Of a DNA stretch of 57,763 bases, positions 23,836 through 32,834 are shown piece by piece (position 1 is the stretch's first letter; each line of letters starts with the position of its first letter). This stretch comes from Pirellulales bacterium (GTDB taxonomy: Bacteria > Planctomycetota > Planctomycetia > Pirellulales > Lacipirellulaceae), in contig JALHQZ010000013.1 in assembly GCA_022841705.1 (NCBI GenBank), forward strand, positions 1-57,763, in the 5' to 3' direction. Both the position numbers and the translations under genes were made by a program. Below the pieces are notes generated by a model. The model was not told where the DNA came from. It did not search any database and worked only from the letters and a program-made list of their open reading frames with translations.

Positions 23836-24807
23836 ATGTTGCCGCAGTTCCGACCACTCGAGCGCACCAGAACAGCTAGAAAACGGGGGTTTACGTTGGT
23901 GGAGCTGTTGGTCGTGATTGCCATTATTGGCGTGCTGGTCTCGCTGCTTCTGCCGGCTGTTCAGGCTGCGCGGGAGGCCTCGCGGCGATCGCAGTGCGCA
24001 AACCAACTTCGTCAACTCGCGATTGCCGTGCAGCTTTATCATGACTCCAACCGCGGCTTGCCCCGCAGTCGCATGGTTTGTTTTCACGGCACCTGGGCGA
24101 GTGAACTCTGGCCATTTCTCGAACAATCCACCCTCGCTAGCGCTTGGGATGTAGAGAAATCGTTCTGGTTTCAACCCCCCGAAGTGTTGCAAGCGCAAGT
24201 TGCGACCTACTACTGCCCGTCACGCCGGGGGGCTCCGCAACTAAGTGTGGCGGGCCAAGACGATCGCGGTTCGGCGAAGAACGTCACCGGCGCGCTCGCC
24301 GATTACGCAGCGTGCGTCGGCGATGGCGTGAACGGAGGAGCGCTACGCGACTACCACGACGATCGGGCGAATGGCGTGTTCGTGGCGAACAAGAAAGTAA
24401 CCACCAATTGCGGCGGTTCCGATCCCGCGCTGCTCTTTCGCACCGAAAAGCACTACCTGAAATTGTCGCGCGTGACGGATGGAACTTCACACGTGCTGTT
24501 GGTGGGTGAGAAGCAAATCGCGGAGCGGGGATTTGGGTACTACTCGCTGGCGGGTGAGTTCTTCCACGATAATTCGATCTACAACCCTGATAACTTGCAA
24601 ACGGTCGGCCGCTTTGCGGGCCCTGGCTTTGGACTTGCGCGAAGTAGCGATGAGGCGGTCAACGCCAATTTCGGCAGCGCCCATCCGGGCGTTTGCCAGT
24701 TCGCGTTCGTCGACTCTGGCGTTCGCGCCCTCAGCACCTCAGTGGACGAAAAGTTGTTGGGATACTTAGCCAATCGGAACGATGGCAATCCGGTGGAGGG
24801 TTTTTGA
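23836..24807 (+). CDS. DUF1559 pseudopilin-like protein
   Basis: A 323-residue DUF1559 protein. A type IV-prepilin-like N-terminus (KRGFTLVELLVVIAIIGVL at about 16-34) gives a cleavage site before Phe and a membrane helix. Next comes the usual LLPAVQAAREASRRSQCANQLRQLAIAVQLYHD helix, then a beta-rich domain with DGTSHVLLVGEK and the C-terminal H-x9-DG-like box (HPGVCQFAFVDSGVRAL, Ser in place of the last Gly-adjacent position). DUF1559 proteins are greatly expanded in planctomycetes and are probably surface-exposed, substrate-related or pseudopilus components. It follows the PEP-CTERM gene and overlaps the lipoprotein gene by four bases. Confidence 0.88.
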   Translation: MLPQFRPLERTRTARKRGFTLVELLVVIAIIGVLVSLLLPAVQAAREASRRSQCANQLRQLAIAVQLYHDSNRGLPRSRMVCFHGTWASELWPFLEQSTLASAWDVEKSFWFQPPEVLQAQVATYYCPSRRGAPQLSVAGQDDRGSAKNVTGALADYAACVGDGVNGGALRDYHDDRANGVFVANKKVTTNCGGSDPALLFRTEKHYLKLSRVTDGTSHVLLVGEKQIAERGFGYYSLAGEFFHDNSIYNPDNLQTVGRFAGPGFGLARSSDEAVNANFGSAHPGVCQFAFVDSGVRALSTSVDEKLLGYLANRNDGNPVEGF

Positions 24808-25274
24808 GTTTGGCATACGGAAAGAACCAGCATTGCCGCCTACGATTGGGGTGGGCAACAACCTTTGCAACAGGGTTGTTGTTGACCTGCACGTTGGGCT
24901 GCGGCGAATCGAACCGGCTCGTCTACCCGGTGCAAGGGAAGGTGGTTGCCAGCGACGGCGCGCCACTCACCGCGGGGTGGGTTTCAACGCGCCCTGTCGA
25001 AAGCACAACCAAGGCTTCGGCCCGCGGCGCCATCGGCCCCGATGGAACATTCAAGTTGACTACGTTTGAATCTGATGACGGAGCTGTGTTGGGCAGGCAT
25101 CAGGTGTTAATCACTCCCGCCTTGGGAGGTGAGCGTGAAACGGGGTCCGCGAACACCCCGCCAATCCCCACCAAATACACCAGCTTCGAAACTTCAGGGC
25201 TGGAGATCGTCGTGACGACAAATCGTCAAGAGAACAATTTCACGATCGCACTCGAAGAGCCACGCAACCGCTAA
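24804..25274 (+). CDS. Lipoprotein with carboxypeptidase-regulatory-like domain
   Basis: A protein of about 156 residues. The hydrophobic N-terminus TFATGLLLTCTLGCGES ends in a lipobox-like Cys. A beta-sandwich follows: VYPVQGKVVASDGAPLTAGWVSTRPV ... ARGAIGPDGTFKLTTFESDDGAVLGRHQVLITPA. This is the carboxypeptidase-regulatory/transthyretin-like domain common in small planctomycete lipoproteins encoded beside DUF1559 genes. It starts with TTG at 24804, overlapping the DUF1559 stop (TTGA), with GGAGG 4 bases upstream; a second TTG at 24810 is an alternative. The exact biological role of the family is not known. Confidence 0.75.
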   Translation: MSLAYGKNQHCRLRLGWATTFATGLLLTCTLGCGESNRLVYPVQGKVVASDGAPLTAGWVSTRPVESTTKASARGAIGPDGTFKLTTFESDDGAVLGRHQVLITPALGGERETGSANTPPIPTKYTSFETSGLEIVVTTNRQENNFTIALEEPRNR

Positions 25275-25289
25275 GTTTACGACTCAACT

Positions 25290-27947
25290 ATGCCTTCACC
25301 AAGACTTGGACAACTTGCGGTCTATTTTGCTGCTGTCCTAGCGCTCATGGCATTGCCGGGCAGCGCGGGCTTAGCGCAATCCATAAGTCGTGGGCGCCAA
25401 CTCATACTCCAGCACGGACTGCAGATTCAGGCGATGGTCGTTCCTGACCGGAATGACCCGGGAATCACGCTCAGCCGGTTCGCGGATTCCAAGTTTACGG
25501 GGGTCAGCCTGAACTCGTTTGATCGCACCGTCAACCTCGCGAAGTATCTTGGCCCGGCCCCAGGACTCCAATCAGGGCTTTGGAATCTGAGCGGCTCACC
25601 GGAGCTGAACTCACTTGAGGCGCCGTATTTGCCAAACATGGTGAGCCTGCAGTATCGCGATGAGCTCAATGTTGGACTGCCAGCGGTTCTGAACGAAGCG
25701 CAGGCTGTGCTCGCCGAATGGCGGCAAAGGTACCCAAATGTCATCGGCTACATGAACCACATTAGTTCGAATTCTGACGCCCAACTTCGCAACTATCTCA
25801 GCGTCGTTAAGCCGGACATGGTCATGTTCGCCACCTATCCGTTTAATGGGAACAACCCGGGCGGCAGTCCGACCGATCTCTATGTTGATCTCCAACGCTT
25901 CCGCCAGTTGGGGCTCGGTGGACACGACGGAACAGGGGCAGCGCCGATTCCGTACGCCCAGTTTCTGCAGAGCTTTACTTGGCCGGTATTGAACAATCAC
26001 TATGTCTCTGGGTCCGAGATGCGGCTCAATCAGTTTGCGGGCTGGGCTTTCGGAGCAACATTCGCAACCGCCTTCATTTACTTGGACATTCCGAACGAGA
26101 GTGATTTCATCCCTGTCCTCTTTAACGGGGCCGGCGATGTTAACCCGCGGCAGCCCGCCTTTGGTGAAATGGCGGAGACCAATCGCCAGAGTCGGAATTT
26201 GGGACCCGCGCTCATCAATTTGGTCAGCACGGATGTGCGGATGCAGATGGGTGAGCACCGTAGCGGCAATGTTGTCGCGAGCAACACTCAGCCAGCCGGA
26301 GTTCCAACCTGGAGTGTAGGTGCGGCCGGCAATCCTTTCCTTACAAACATCACGGCGACTAATGACGGGGCCACCAACGATGGCCTCGATGGAGATGTAA
26401 TCGTAGGTCACTTCCGTCCCCTTGCCGGCGGGACAGAACCATACTTCATGGTGGTAAATGGCTTGTCGAGCCCGACCGGATCGGTGCATGACGCGACTCA
26501 ACAAGTGCGGCTCGAGTTCGATTTTGGAACCAGCGGCGTGCGCAGTCTGTTGCGGCTGAACCGACATCGCGGCACGGTGGAAATTGTTCCGCTCACTTCC
26601 GCGGATGGAAACAACTACTTCCTTGAATCAGACCTCGAAGGGGGCGCTGGCGACCTCTACAAGTTCAACAACGGCACGCCCTTCGTCGGGAACCTGCACC
26701 CCGCGGGTGGCTTCGCGATCGTGAGCTCCACCGGCACAACCACCGTCGATGGTGATGGGACTTCACTCCTCCACCACACCACGAATGCTGCGTCGTTGCC
26801 GGTGGCATTGTCGAATGGCAACATGGTTTCCAAGCTGGGGGCCGATGTCTGGAGACTACAGAATTCACTGGGGGCCGTGATCGCCGATCGGCAACTCGAC
26901 AACCTTGGCAGCTTCAACGCAGTCGTGGCGGCGGGAAGTGGAGGTTACGCGGCGGTCAGCGACACCAACCTCGTCTTTATGGCGGCTGATGGAATCTCAC
27001 CACTCGCGGTGGTTCCGAACGTGGTGCAGTTTCCCGCGGCGCTGACTAATGGGAACATCGTGGGCAAAATTGCCGGGGCCGACATTTGGCGGGTCTACTC
27101 GGCCAATGGCAACGTGCTGGCGACTCGCGTGCTGGATAATCTGGGGACGTTTACAGGCGTTGCTCCCCTGGGGAACGGCGGTTATGCGGCGACCACAGAT
27201 TCCCGCGTGATCTTTGTGGCGAGTGACGGCACAACCGTTCACAAGGTGGTGGACGATGCGCTCAGCACGATCACGCCTCTAACGAACGGCAATCTGGTGG
27301 GCCGGGTCAGCGCCGAGGTGTGGAAGACCTACAGCGCGACGGGAGAGGTGCTGGCGACGCGCGTGCTCGATAACTTGGGAACATTTACGGGCGCCGCCGC
27401 GCTGGGGGGCGGCGGCTTCGTCGCGTATTCCGACTTGAACAGTGTCTTCTTGGCTCCCAACGGACAAGATGTGCTGGCCATCGTTCCCGGCGCACTGGAA
27501 CAAGTCACCTCGCTCCGCAGCGGCAACATCGTGGGCAAGTTGGCGGGAACTAGCGAGTGGCGGCTCTTCGACCCCTTTGGAAACTTGTTGGCCACGAAGT
27601 CGATTGAGAATATCGGGGCAATCGCCGGCGTGACGCCGCTAGGGACCGAAGGCTATTTGCTCCCCGGCGATTACAACCGCGACAACATGGTCGATGCCGC
27701 CGATTACAATGTGTGGCGCGACAATCTGGGCTCGACCCTGCAACTTCAGGCCGATGGAAACAGCGATGGGCGCGTCAACTCAGAGGACTATTATGTGTGG
27801 CGCAGTCGCTTCGCTGCGGTGAATCAAGTGGTGAGCGCGCTCGCCGTTCCAGAGCCGACCGCGATGGGAATGTCGCTGCTAATGGTTGGCCTCACTCGTT
27901 CCAAGGTCGCCAAGCTCGCATCGGGCACGGCGCGTTTTCAGGAGTAA
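25290..27947 (+). CDS. Large secreted protein: glycosidase-like domain, four repeats, dockerin, PEP-CTERM
   Basis: An 885-residue modular protein. Signal peptide at about 1-30; a 430-residue N-terminal domain with TIM-barrel-like strands (IQAMVVPDRND, VIGYMNHISSN, VKPDMVMFATYPFN, TWPVLNNHYVSG, TAFIYLDIPNESDF) resembles secreted glycoside-hydrolase-like barrels, although I cannot assign a GH family or catalytic residues with confidence. It is followed by a beta domain and by four 78-residue repeats (about 470-785) like those at 21294 and 22524. Then come a dockerin-type pair (about 790-841) and VPEPTAM with a membrane segment (about 853-880). The repeats plus dockerin suggest attachment at the envelope beside its two partners. 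Confidence 0.75.
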   Translation: MPSPRLGQLAVYFAAVLALMALPGSAGLAQSISRGRQLILQHGLQIQAMVVPDRNDPGITLSRFADSKFTGVSLNSFDRTVNLAKYLGPAPGLQSGLWNLSGSPELNSLEAPYLPNMVSLQYRDELNVGLPAVLNEAQAVLAEWRQRYPNVIGYMNHISSNSDAQLRNYLSVVKPDMVMFATYPFNGNNPGGSPTDLYVDLQRFRQLGLGGHDGTGAAPIPYAQFLQSFTWPVLNNHYVSGSEMRLNQFAGWAFGATFATAFIYLDIPNESDFIPVLFNGAGDVNPRQPAFGEMAETNRQSRNLGPALINLVSTDVRMQMGEHRSGNVVASNTQPAGVPTWSVGAAGNPFLTNITATNDGATNDGLDGDVIVGHFRPLAGGTEPYFMVVNGLSSPTGSVHDATQQVRLEFDFGTSGVRSLLRLNRHRGTVEIVPLTSADGNNYFLESDLEGGAGDLYKFNNGTPFVGNLHPAGGFAIVSSTGTTTVDGDGTSLLHHTTNAASLPVALSNGNMVSKLGADVWRLQNSLGAVIADRQLDNLGSFNAVVAAGSGGYAAVSDTNLVFMAADGISPLAVVPNVVQFPAALTNGNIVGKIAGADIWRVYSANGNVLATRVLDNLGTFTGVAPLGNGGYAATTDSRVIFVASDGTTVHKVVDDALSTITPLTNGNLVGRVSAEVWKTYSATGEVLATRVLDNLGTFTGAAALGGGGFVAYSDLNSVFLAPNGQDVLAIVPGALEQVTSLRSGNIVGKLAGTSEWRLFDPFGNLLATKSIENIGAIAGVTPLGTEGYLLPGDYNRDNMVDAADYNVWRDNLGSTLQLQADGNSDGRVNSEDYYVWRSRFAAVNQVVSALAVPEPTAMGMSLLMVGLTRSKVAKLASGTARFQE

Positions 27948-27952
27948 TCAAA

Positions 27953-28636
27953 ATGGCGCCCGGATTCTCTGAGTTTCCTGCCCCGCTGCCCAAAGTCGCC
28001 CGCCACGCCGTGCGGAATCACATCGCGCAGCAGATTGCGGCCGGTGAGTACCGCCCGGGGATGAAGCTGGTGCAGCAAGCGATCGCCGCGGAGACGGGGG
28101 TCTCCCGCGGGGTGGTGCGCGAAGCCATTTTTGAACTGCAAGGCATGGGGCTGGTCGAGGCGCTCGATAACCGCGGGGCCGTGGTCAACGAGTTCAATTT
28201 GGAGCGGCTGATGGAAAGTTACGAACTGCGTGAACTGCTGGAAGGGCTCGCCGCCCGGCGCTGCTGTTCGCGGATTACCGTGCAGCAGATGCGTGAATTA
28301 AAACAACTGGTGAACGAAATTCATCGGCTTTACACTGCGGGCAAGCATGATGAAGGCGGGGGGCTCGACCGCGATTTCCACCTCCGGCTGATTTCGGCCG
28401 CGGGGAATCGTTTGGTTGAGCGGCTCAGTAGCACCTATTCGATTCTCGCCAAGGTTATCACGGTGCAGGCCCGCGATCCCGAGCTGGTGCGAAAGGAGCA
28501 TCTTGCCATCCTGGAACACATCGAAAGTGGCGCCGCGGAACTCGCCGAAACAATGGCCCGCGAACATGTGCGCAACGCCGCCGAAATTGTGCGGAAGCAA
28601 GCGAGTCAAATTCCATCGATTCAATGGCTCTCCTAG
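27953..28636 (+). CDS. GntR family (FadR/FCD subfamily) transcriptional regulator
   Basis: A 227-residue regulator. The winged helix-turn-helix (about 14-80: VRNHIAQQIAAGEYRPGMKLVQQAIAAETGVSRGVVREAIFELQGMGLVE) is typical GntR. The C-terminal all-helical FCD domain (about 85-220) contains ELRELLEGLAARRC, DRDFHLRLISAAGN and EHLAILEHIESG, with the His and Asp residues that usually bind metal and ligand. The ATG at 27953 has AGGAG 8 bases upstream, six bases after the preceding stop. Regulators of this group usually sense sugar acids or related carboxylates, which fits the downstream dehydratase and aldolase. Likely target: the TGTNNACA pair at 21092-21120. Confidence 0.9.
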   Translation: MAPGFSEFPAPLPKVARHAVRNHIAQQIAAGEYRPGMKLVQQAIAAETGVSRGVVREAIFELQGMGLVEALDNRGAVVNEFNLERLMESYELRELLEGLAARRCCSRITVQQMRELKQLVNEIHRLYTAGKHDEGGGLDRDFHLRLISAAGNRLVERLSSTYSILAKVITVQARDPELVRKEHLAILEHIESGAAELAETMAREHVRNAAEIVRKQASQIPSIQWLS

Positions 28637-28673
28637 TCGTAGTTCTCTGATCAAAGCAACGGATGGTGATTCG

Positions 28674-30179
28674 ATGAAGCAACTATTTCGCATTCCGAAT
28701 AAACAACTCTGCGCGGTGACAACGGCACTTGGATTTCTGTCGGCCATTGTCGTCTGTGGCGAAGAACCGACGTGGTATCCCACCGCTGATACGCCGGACC
28801 TCTCGACGTTGTACGATGCGAACGTCCGGCCCGAACCGCCCGTCGGCCCGCTTGCGCTGGAACCCGGTCCGTATCTTTTCGTCGATGAATACCTGATTGC
28901 CGACTCGCAGGGAGTCGAGCGTGTCGTCAACCAACCGGTGCGCAGTGATGAAGTTCCAAATCCAATCGTCACCGGCGGCGAAGAAGGTGACGGCAACACT
29001 GCGCCGTATCTGTCCGTGATCCGCGATGCGAACACCAACAAGTATCGTATCTGGTACAACGTCCTTTCCAACGGCCAAACGGGTGGCTTCGGCACTATGG
29101 ATTCTCGTGACGGCATCGCGTGGAATCGTCCGCACCAAATCTTGGAGAATCCCGGTCCCATTACCTGGGGTTGCTCGGTGCTTGACGACGGCCCGCGTGG
29201 CATCACAGGTGAAGAGCGTTACAAACTTTGTTGGTGGGCCAACGGCGGTTCGATGCTCGCCGCCTCTCCTGATGGGCTGAAGTGGAAATTGCTTTCGCCC
29301 GAACCCGTGGTCTACCACAACCACGATATCAATAGTTTGCATTGGGATCCGATTCGTAGTGAGTATGTACTCACCATGTCGAGCTACACCGAAGGCAAAA
29401 CATGGCCCGGCACGCGGCGGGTTACAATGCAGTCAACTTCCACCGATCTCAAGAGTTGGGCTGAACCGTGGTTCGTACTGACGCCGGTTTCAGCCGTCGA
29501 TGAGGGCGAGACCCAGTTCTATGCCATGGAAGGTTACCTGGCACGCGGCAAACTGATGATCGGCCTCGCCAAAATCTTGCGCGATGATGTTAATGCCGAG
29601 GGCGTGCCCGATGGCGGGTACGGCATCGGCTACACCACTCTCGCTTGGAGTCGGGATGGGCGTCATTGGATCCGCGACACGGCCCACTATTTCGATCCCC
29701 ATCCGCAGATTGGCGTGTGGGATCACACCCACGCCTGGATTGATGAGCAAGTTCTCGTGGATGATGAACTGCGGTTGTACTACGGCGGCTACAAGAACGG
29801 ACACAAATATAACCGCTTCGTGGAACGGCAAATCGGCCTCGTGTCGGTCCCGCGCGATCGCTATGTGGCCCGCTCAGCTGGCGCCGAAGGAGGAACTCTG
29901 CGGACGGTGCCCTTCGCTCTGGATGTCGGAGAGCTCACGGTGAACGCCGCCGTGAGCGGTGAATTGCGCGCCAGGCTGGTTGACGCCTCCGGGCAACCGT
30001 TGCAAGGATTCGATTTTGCCGATTGTGAGTCGATCACGGGCGACTCGTTGCGGCATCCACTGCGGTGGAAAAGCGATCTTGATGCGGTTTCTGGGCAAAC
30101 AGCAGCCCTCGAGTTTCAGCTTCGCGACGCCAAATTGTTCGCGTTCGACTTCGCGAAGAGCACCAGCGAGGCTGAGTAG
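28674..30179 (+). CDS. Secreted five-bladed propeller glycosidase-like protein (GH32/43-like)
   Basis: A 501-residue exported protein; signal peptide about 1-30 (CAVTTALGFLSAIVVCGEE). The body has the repeated pattern of GH32/GH43/GH130-type five-bladed propellers: YLSVIRDANTNKYRIWYN, GTMDSRDGIAWNRP, RYKLCWWANGGSMLAASPDGLKW, LHWDPIRSEYVLTMSSY, TLAWSRDGRHWIRD, DELRLYYGGYKNGHK. Such proteins are common in planctomycete sugar loci as hypothetical glycosyl hydrolases; the catalytic Asp/Glu set cannot be assigned by eye. A C-terminal beta domain (about 400-495) resembles the extra sandwich of GH32-like proteins. It lies between the GntR regulator and the symporter. Confidence 0.7.
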   Translation: MKQLFRIPNKQLCAVTTALGFLSAIVVCGEEPTWYPTADTPDLSTLYDANVRPEPPVGPLALEPGPYLFVDEYLIADSQGVERVVNQPVRSDEVPNPIVTGGEEGDGNTAPYLSVIRDANTNKYRIWYNVLSNGQTGGFGTMDSRDGIAWNRPHQILENPGPITWGCSVLDDGPRGITGEERYKLCWWANGGSMLAASPDGLKWKLLSPEPVVYHNHDINSLHWDPIRSEYVLTMSSYTEGKTWPGTRRVTMQSTSTDLKSWAEPWFVLTPVSAVDEGETQFYAMEGYLARGKLMIGLAKILRDDVNAEGVPDGGYGIGYTTLAWSRDGRHWIRDTAHYFDPHPQIGVWDHTHAWIDEQVLVDDELRLYYGGYKNGHKYNRFVERQIGLVSVPRDRYVARSAGAEGGTLRTVPFALDVGELTVNAAVSGELRARLVDASGQPLQGFDFADCESITGDSLRHPLRWKSDLDAVSGQTAALEFQLRDAKLFAFDFAKSTSEAE

Positions 30180-30185
30180 TTGACC

Positions 30186-31844
30186 ATGACCGATCTCCCC
30201 AACTTCACCAGCGCCCGCCTTCACACAATCGATCTGGCGATCGTCGTGGGCTATTTGGTGCTGGTGCTGGGCATTGGCCTTTATAACGCGCGTAGTCAGA
30301 AGAATTTGGGCGAGTACTTTCTTGCCGGGCGTGAACTCCGCTGGTTGGTGTTGGGGTTGTCGCTGCTGGCGGCGCTGAACAGCGGGCTCGACTATCTCAT
30401 GCAGCCGTCGGCGATGATCCAGTACGGCGCAACAATTCTGGTAGCGAACTTAAGTTGGCTCGTCTTGCTGCCCTACGTGTTCTGGGTAACCTTGCCGCTG
30501 TATCGTAGTCTCGGGGTGGTTTCGGCTTACGACTATCTCGAACGGCGATTCGATGTCCGCGTGCGAACACTGGCCGCGGGGATCTTCGTGCTGTGGCGAT
30601 TGGGGTGGATGGCGACAGCGCTGTACGTTCCGGCGCTGGTGATCAATTCAGCTTCGGGAGGGCAGGTCTCCATTTCGCTCGTGATTGTGATTGTGGGGGC
30701 GGTCATTACGCTCTTCACACTGTTAGGGGGCATTCGCGCGGTGATTTGGAATGAGGTCCTGCAGTGCGTTGTGATGTTTCTTGGACTGGGGGCGACGGTG
30801 ATCATCGCCCTCCAGCAGGTTGGTGGTGGATTTGGGACGGTCATTCAAAATCTCGGCGCGGTCGGCGATCCCGCGCGGCTTCGGCCGCCGGCGGCGATGG
30901 CGGAGAGCCCCTGGGCGTATCTGACGATCCCCATGACGGTGGGCGGCATGTTCATCGCCATCTTGGTCTCTCGATTGACCACCTACACCTGTGACCAAGT
31001 GATGGTGCAGCGGTTTCAAACTTCGCTCACCCTCGGTGATGCGCGGCGAGGGATGATCCTCACAGCGATCGGCGATGTGATTTGGATGCTGGTTTTGGGC
31101 CTCGTGGGGCTCGCGTTATTCGCTTTCTTTCGCGCAAAGTTTGGCGGACTTCCTCCTTGGGCCGCTGAGCACCCTGATCGACTATTTCCATTCTTTATCG
31201 TGGAAGTATTTCCGGTTGGTCTCACCGGCCTGATCCTCGCGGCCATCATGGCGGCTTCCATTGCCAGCATTGGCTGTGCGCTCAATTCCATCACCTCCGT
31301 TGTGGCGATCGACTTTATCGACCGGCTGTTTACCAATCGCGCTCGTGCGTCACTTGAACCGCAAGCCCAGCTTGAACGAACACAAGTGCGGGTCTCACGC
31401 TTCATCACACTCGTGGTGGGCGTGGTGGGCGTACTGATTGCCCTGCAAGTCAATCGATTGGGATCGTTGATTGAGATTTCCAACAAACTCATCAATAGCT
31501 TCTCGGGCCCCATGCTCGGAATCTATCTGCTGGGCATGTTTACGCGCAGCGCGACCTGGGTCGGCGCACTCTTGGGCGGGGCGGTTGGCACGTTAGTGAC
31601 GATTTACTTCGCGTTTCAAAGGGAAATCAATGCCCTGCTCAATAGCGCCTTCGCTCTCGGACTAGAACCCGATGCCGTGGTCAGTTTCCTCTGGCCCTCC
31701 CCGCTCGGCTTAATGGCGACGCTCGTCGTCGGGTATGCGGCCAGTTGGGCAACCCAGGCGGCTCGGCAGAAAGCAGGCGAAGATTGGGTCTGGAGTCACA
31801 TCATCCGCGAACGACAACCCGAACTGTCTCGCCCCCAAAACTAA
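30186..31844 (+). CDS. Sodium:solute symporter (SSS family)
   Basis: A 552-residue inner-membrane transporter with about 13-14 hydrophobic helices. SSS hallmarks are visible: N-terminal LAIVVGYLVLVLGIGLY, ARSQKNLGEYFLAGRELRWLVLGLSLLAALNSG (helix 2 region), FTLLGGIRAVIWNEVLQCVVMF, and the conserved MAASIASIGCALNSITSVVAIDF. Family members couple Na+ to import of sugars, carboxylates or amino acids; here uptake of a sugar or sugar acid released by the secreted enzymes is likely. The ATG at 30186 is preferred to the TTG at 30180, which abuts the preceding stop. Confidence 0.88.
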   Translation: MTDLPNFTSARLHTIDLAIVVGYLVLVLGIGLYNARSQKNLGEYFLAGRELRWLVLGLSLLAALNSGLDYLMQPSAMIQYGATILVANLSWLVLLPYVFWVTLPLYRSLGVVSAYDYLERRFDVRVRTLAAGIFVLWRLGWMATALYVPALVINSASGGQVSISLVIVIVGAVITLFTLLGGIRAVIWNEVLQCVVMFLGLGATVIIALQQVGGGFGTVIQNLGAVGDPARLRPPAAMAESPWAYLTIPMTVGGMFIAILVSRLTTYTCDQVMVQRFQTSLTLGDARRGMILTAIGDVIWMLVLGLVGLALFAFFRAKFGGLPPWAAEHPDRLFPFFIVEVFPVGLTGLILAAIMAASIASIGCALNSITSVVAIDFIDRLFTNRARASLEPQAQLERTQVRVSRFITLVVGVVGVLIALQVNRLGSLIEISNKLINSFSGPMLGIYLLGMFTRSATWVGALLGGAVGTLVTIYFAFQREINALLNSAFALGLEPDAVVSFLWPSPLGLMATLVVGYAASWATQAARQKAGEDWVWSHIIRERQPELSRPQN

Positions 31845-31877
31845 CGCCCCAACTCGCGTTTAGCGCAGGATCACGTC

Positions 31878-32780
31878 ATGGCTTCCAAGCGATTCGTCAC
31901 CCGCCAAAAATCAAAAAACGGTCCGCTCGTTGGGCTGACGCTCAGCACCTTTGACCCGGTGTTTGTGGAGATCGCCGCGCGGTTTGAGATTGATGTCATT
32001 TGGATCGAGCTGGAACACTCCTGCATGACCCTGCGGGAAGCGGAACTGCTCTGCCGAATCATCAGCGGGTGCGGGATGCTGAGCCTGATTCGATTGCCGA
32101 GCGCCGAGCGCGATGTCGCCCTCAAGACCGCTGAAACGGGTGTCGACATTTTAATGGCCCCGATGATCAATCATCCGAGCGAACTCCAAGAATTGGTCGC
32201 TCACACTCGCTACGCGCCCCAAGGCCAGCGGGGGTTCTACCGCTATTCGCGAGCGCTGGGCTATGGAATCTCAGAGCCAATTTCAGAACTTCGCCGGCAA
32301 GCGAACGACAACCTTATGCTGTGGGGGCAAATCGAAACACTCTCCGCGCTTGACCGATTAAGTGAGCTATGCCAAGTCGACGGAATCGATGGGCTCTTCA
32401 TGGGCCCCGGCGATCTCTCCTCCGCCTATGGCGTGCCCGGCCAAGTGACTCACGAGCGGGTCGTTGATGCGGTGCGTAAAGGTCTCGCCAGTTGCCAGGA
32501 GCACCGTAAGTTTTCTGGTACGGTTTGCCGACCTACCGACTCGGCTACCTGGATTGACCAAGGGATCGATCTGCTGTTCGTGGGCGGCAACATCGAGTTC
32601 TACGTCAAAGCGGCGGAGACCCTGCGTCGACAACTCGATGAATCGGCCTCACCGCCCTCCGCAGCGCGCGGTGGCGCTCGACTGGCGGGAGTCGAGCGAA
32701 TTGATCTCGGCCATCCGACCCCCAGCCTCCCCACCGTCGCGCGTCCGTTGGGGGCCGATCACTTACCGACTGAGTTATAG
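31878..32780 (+). CDS. HpcH/HpaI-type class II aldolase (2-keto-3-deoxy sugar acid aldolase-like)
   Basis: A 300-residue aldolase of the HpcH/HpaI family, which cleaves 2-keto-3-deoxy acids to pyruvate and an aldehyde with a divalent metal. Recognisable features are FEIDVIWIELEHSCMTLREAE (active-site His in the ELEH box), SLIRLPSAERD, GVDILMAPMINHPSE, GQIETLSALDRL (metal-binding Glu) and GLFMGPGDLSSAYG (metal-binding Asp). The substrate cannot be read from sequence. With a rhamnosidase and a dehydratase in the locus, 2-keto-3-deoxy-L-rhamnonate, giving pyruvate and lactaldehyde, is an attractive candidate. A 40-residue C-terminal extension looks disordered. Confidence 0.82.
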   Translation: MASKRFVTRQKSKNGPLVGLTLSTFDPVFVEIAARFEIDVIWIELEHSCMTLREAELLCRIISGCGMLSLIRLPSAERDVALKTAETGVDILMAPMINHPSELQELVAHTRYAPQGQRGFYRYSRALGYGISEPISELRRQANDNLMLWGQIETLSALDRLSELCQVDGIDGLFMGPGDLSSAYGVPGQVTHERVVDAVRKGLASCQEHRKFSGTVCRPTDSATWIDQGIDLLFVGGNIEFYVKAAETLRRQLDESASPPSAARGGARLAGVERIDLGHPTPSLPTVARPLGADHLPTEL

Positions 32781-32834
32781 TCCTTCCAGCCTTTGTTGTT
32801 TACTCAATCCAGAGTCACAGTCTTGCTCCGCGCT

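Noticed and set aside
21410..27600. Periodic DNA similarity looking like a tandem repeat or CRISPR-like array
   Set aside because: The period is about 234 bases and always in frame; it reflects the 78-residue protein repeats, with no short direct repeats and unique spacers. No CRISPR array was seen anywhere.
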